From contig CALWVX010000103.1 of the NCBI GenBank assembly GCA_944385065.1, positions 1 to 6,136 of the forward strand: 6,136 bases of DNA. Direction: 5' to 3'. Positions 4,844-6,136 of the stretch are shown piece by piece (the first letter of the stretch is position 1; the number at the start of each line of letters is the position of its first letter). This DNA is from an uncultured Oscillospiraceae bacterium (lineage in GTDB: Bacteria > Bacillota > Clostridia > Oscillospirales > Oscillospiraceae). The position numbers and the translations under genes were made by a program. Below the pieces are notes generated by a model. That model was given only the letters and a program-made list of their open reading frames with translations. It did no database searches and had not been told where the DNA came from.

Positions 4844-6136
4844 TTATTTTCCCGGCTTGAAGCCGTCCTTCAGGCTGACGGAGCGGTTGAACACCAGCTG
4901 TCCCGGCCTGGAGTCCTTGCTGTCGGCACAGAAGTAGCCCAGACGCAGGAACTGGAAGTGGTCGCTGGGCTGGGCGGAGGCCAGGGAGGCCTCCAGCTTG
5001 CAGCCCGTCAGCACCTCCAGGGAGTCGGGATTCAGGCAGGCCAGGAAATCCTTGTCCCCGGCGTCGGGGTCCGGATCGGAGAAGAGGTTGTCGTACAGCC
5101 GCACCTCCGCGTCCACGGCGGTGGCGGCGTCCACCCAGTGGATGGTGGCCCCCTTCACCTTCCGCCCGTCGGCCGGGTTGCCCCCCTTGGACTCGGGGTC
5201 GTACTCGGCCAGAATCTCGGCCACATTGCCCGCCTCGTCCTTGACGCAGCCGGTGCACCGGATGAGATAGGCCCCCTTCAGGCGGCACTCAGGCCCATTG
5301 GGGTACAGCCGCTTGTACTTGGGAATGGGCTCCTCCAGGAAATCGTCCGCCTCCACATACAGGTGCCGGGAGAAGGTGACGGGCCGGGTGCCCGCCGCCG
5401 GGTCGTTGGGGTTGTTCTCCACCTGGAAGATCTCGCTCTCCCCCTCGGGGTAGTTGGTGATGGTCAGCTTCACGGGGCGCAGGACGGCCATGGCCCGCCG
5501 GGCGTGGTCGTTCAGATCCTCCCGCAGGCAGTGCTCCAGAAAGCCGTACTCCACCACATTGGCGGACTTGGCCACTCCGATGCGCTCGCAGAAATTGCGG
5601 ATGGAGGCGGGGGTATAGCCCCGGCGGCGCAGGCCGCACAGGGTGGGCATCCGGGGGTCGTCCCAGCCGGAGACCCGCCCCTCCTCCACCAGCTTGCGCA
5701 GCTTCCGCTTGGAGAGTACCGTGTGGTCGATGCCCAGGCGGGCAAACTCGATCTGCCGGGGGCGGCTGGGCAGGTCGCAGTGCTCCACCACCCAGTTGTA
5801 CAGGGGGCGGTGGTTCTCAAACTCCAGAGAGCACAGGGAGTGGGTGATCCCCTCCAGGGCGTCCTGGATGGGGTGGGCAAAGTCGTACATGGGATAGATG
5901 CACCACTTGTTCCCCTGCCGGTGGTGGGGCAGGTAGTTGATGCGGTAGAGCACCGGGTCCCGCATGTTGAAGTTTCCGCTCTCCAGGTCGATCTTGGCCC
6001 GGAGGGTGTACTTGCCCTCGGGGAACTCCCCGTTTTTCATCCGCTCGAACAGGTCCAGAGACTCCTCCACGGGCCGGTCCCGCCAGGGGGAGCGGGCGGG
6101 GGTGTTCACGTCGCCCCGGTACTCCTTGAACTGCTC
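4844..6136 (-). CDS. glnS: Glutaminyl-tRNA synthetase (partial, N-terminus outside window)
   Basis: Charges tRNA-Gln directly with glutamine in the cytosol; class I synthetase. 430 C-terminal residues are visible of an expected 550 or so. The reading frame stays open to the last base, so the HIGH motif and the start lie beyond the right edge. The GlnRS-specific catalytic segment WCIYPMYDFAHPIQD is present, then CSLEFENHRPLYNW, and the KMSKS-equivalent VLSKRKL (5699-5719), followed by SGWDDPRMPTLCGLRRRGYT. The C-terminal half is the two-barrel anticodon-binding region, including VKLTITNYPEGESE and FSRHLYVEADDFLEEP. These features separate it from a non-discriminating GluRS, whose anticodon domain is helical. 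The in-frame GTG at 6109 is not the start, since the frame continues with family-like sequence (EYRG, then the TPARSPWRDRPVEE region). It converges on cinA; the first oligo-T on its strand downstream is at 4604-4599. Confidence 0.96.
   Translation of the reverse strand, partial: EQFKEYRGDVNTPARSPWRDRPVEESLDLFERMKNGEFPEGKYTLRAKIDLESGNFNMRDPVLYRINYLPHHRQGNKWCIYPMYDFAHPIQDALEGITHSLCSLEFENHRPLYNWVVEHCDLPSRPRQIEFARLGIDHTVLSKRKLRKLVEEGRVSGWDDPRMPTLCGLRRRGYTPASIRNFCERIGVAKSANVVEYGFLEHCLREDLNDHARRAMAVLRPVKLTITNYPEGESEIFQVENNPNDPAAGTRPVTFSRHLYVEADDFLEEPIPKYKRLYPNGPECRLKGAYLIRCTGCVKDEAGNVAEILAEYDPESKGGNPADGRKVKGATIHWVDAATAVDAEVRLYDNLFSDPDPDAGDKDFLACLNPDSLEVLTGCKLEASLASAQPSDHFQFLRLGYFCADSKDSRPGQLVFNRSVSLKDGFKPGK

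Noticed and set aside
6107..6109. GTG as the glnS start
   Set aside because: The frame remains open to the window edge with GlnRS-like residues, and the essential HIGH motif would be missing.

Overview
The window is a chromosomal housekeeping stretch from a GC-rich member of the Clostridia. The protein sequences and the visibly high GC content fit the Oscillospiraceae/Ruminococcaceae gut group (Flavonifractor-like). That assignment is inferred from overall protein character, not from a search. Five protein-coding genes account for nearly all coding capacity: tpiA, pgk and trmL on the minus strand, cinA on the plus strand, and glnS on the minus strand, cut off at the right edge.

Layout, left to right. 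1-155 is the 3' flank of tpiA and holds a hairpin-rich repeat module (module A). tpiA is at 156-929. 930-1198 is the spacer between pgk and tpiA; it holds a related module (module B) flanked by a 44-bp direct repeat, one copy of which is the real 3' end of pgk. pgk is at 1199-2395 and trmL at 2444-2941. 2942-3258 is a divergent promoter region with good sigma70/sigmaA-type promoters for trmL (minus) and cinA (plus). cinA is at 3259-4524. 4525-4843 separates the convergent cinA and glnS genes and is packed with six strong hairpins, bounded by two nearly identical terminator-like stem-loops. glnS runs from 4844 past the window end.

Transcription on the minus strand probably starts in front of trmL and runs through pgk, possibly into tpiA. 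A tRNA wobble-base methyltransferase would then lead a transcript for two glycolytic enzymes: PGK makes ATP in lower glycolysis and TPI interconverts the two triose phosphates. cinA looks monocistronic, with its own promoter and terminator. glnS supplies direct glutaminylation of tRNA-Gln.

No new multi-gene system is visible. The unusual content is all non-coding: three 3' gene flanks carry hairpin-rich, apparently dispersed repeat modules, and one of them is bracketed by a duplication of the pgk gene end that looks like an attachment site or insertion footprint.
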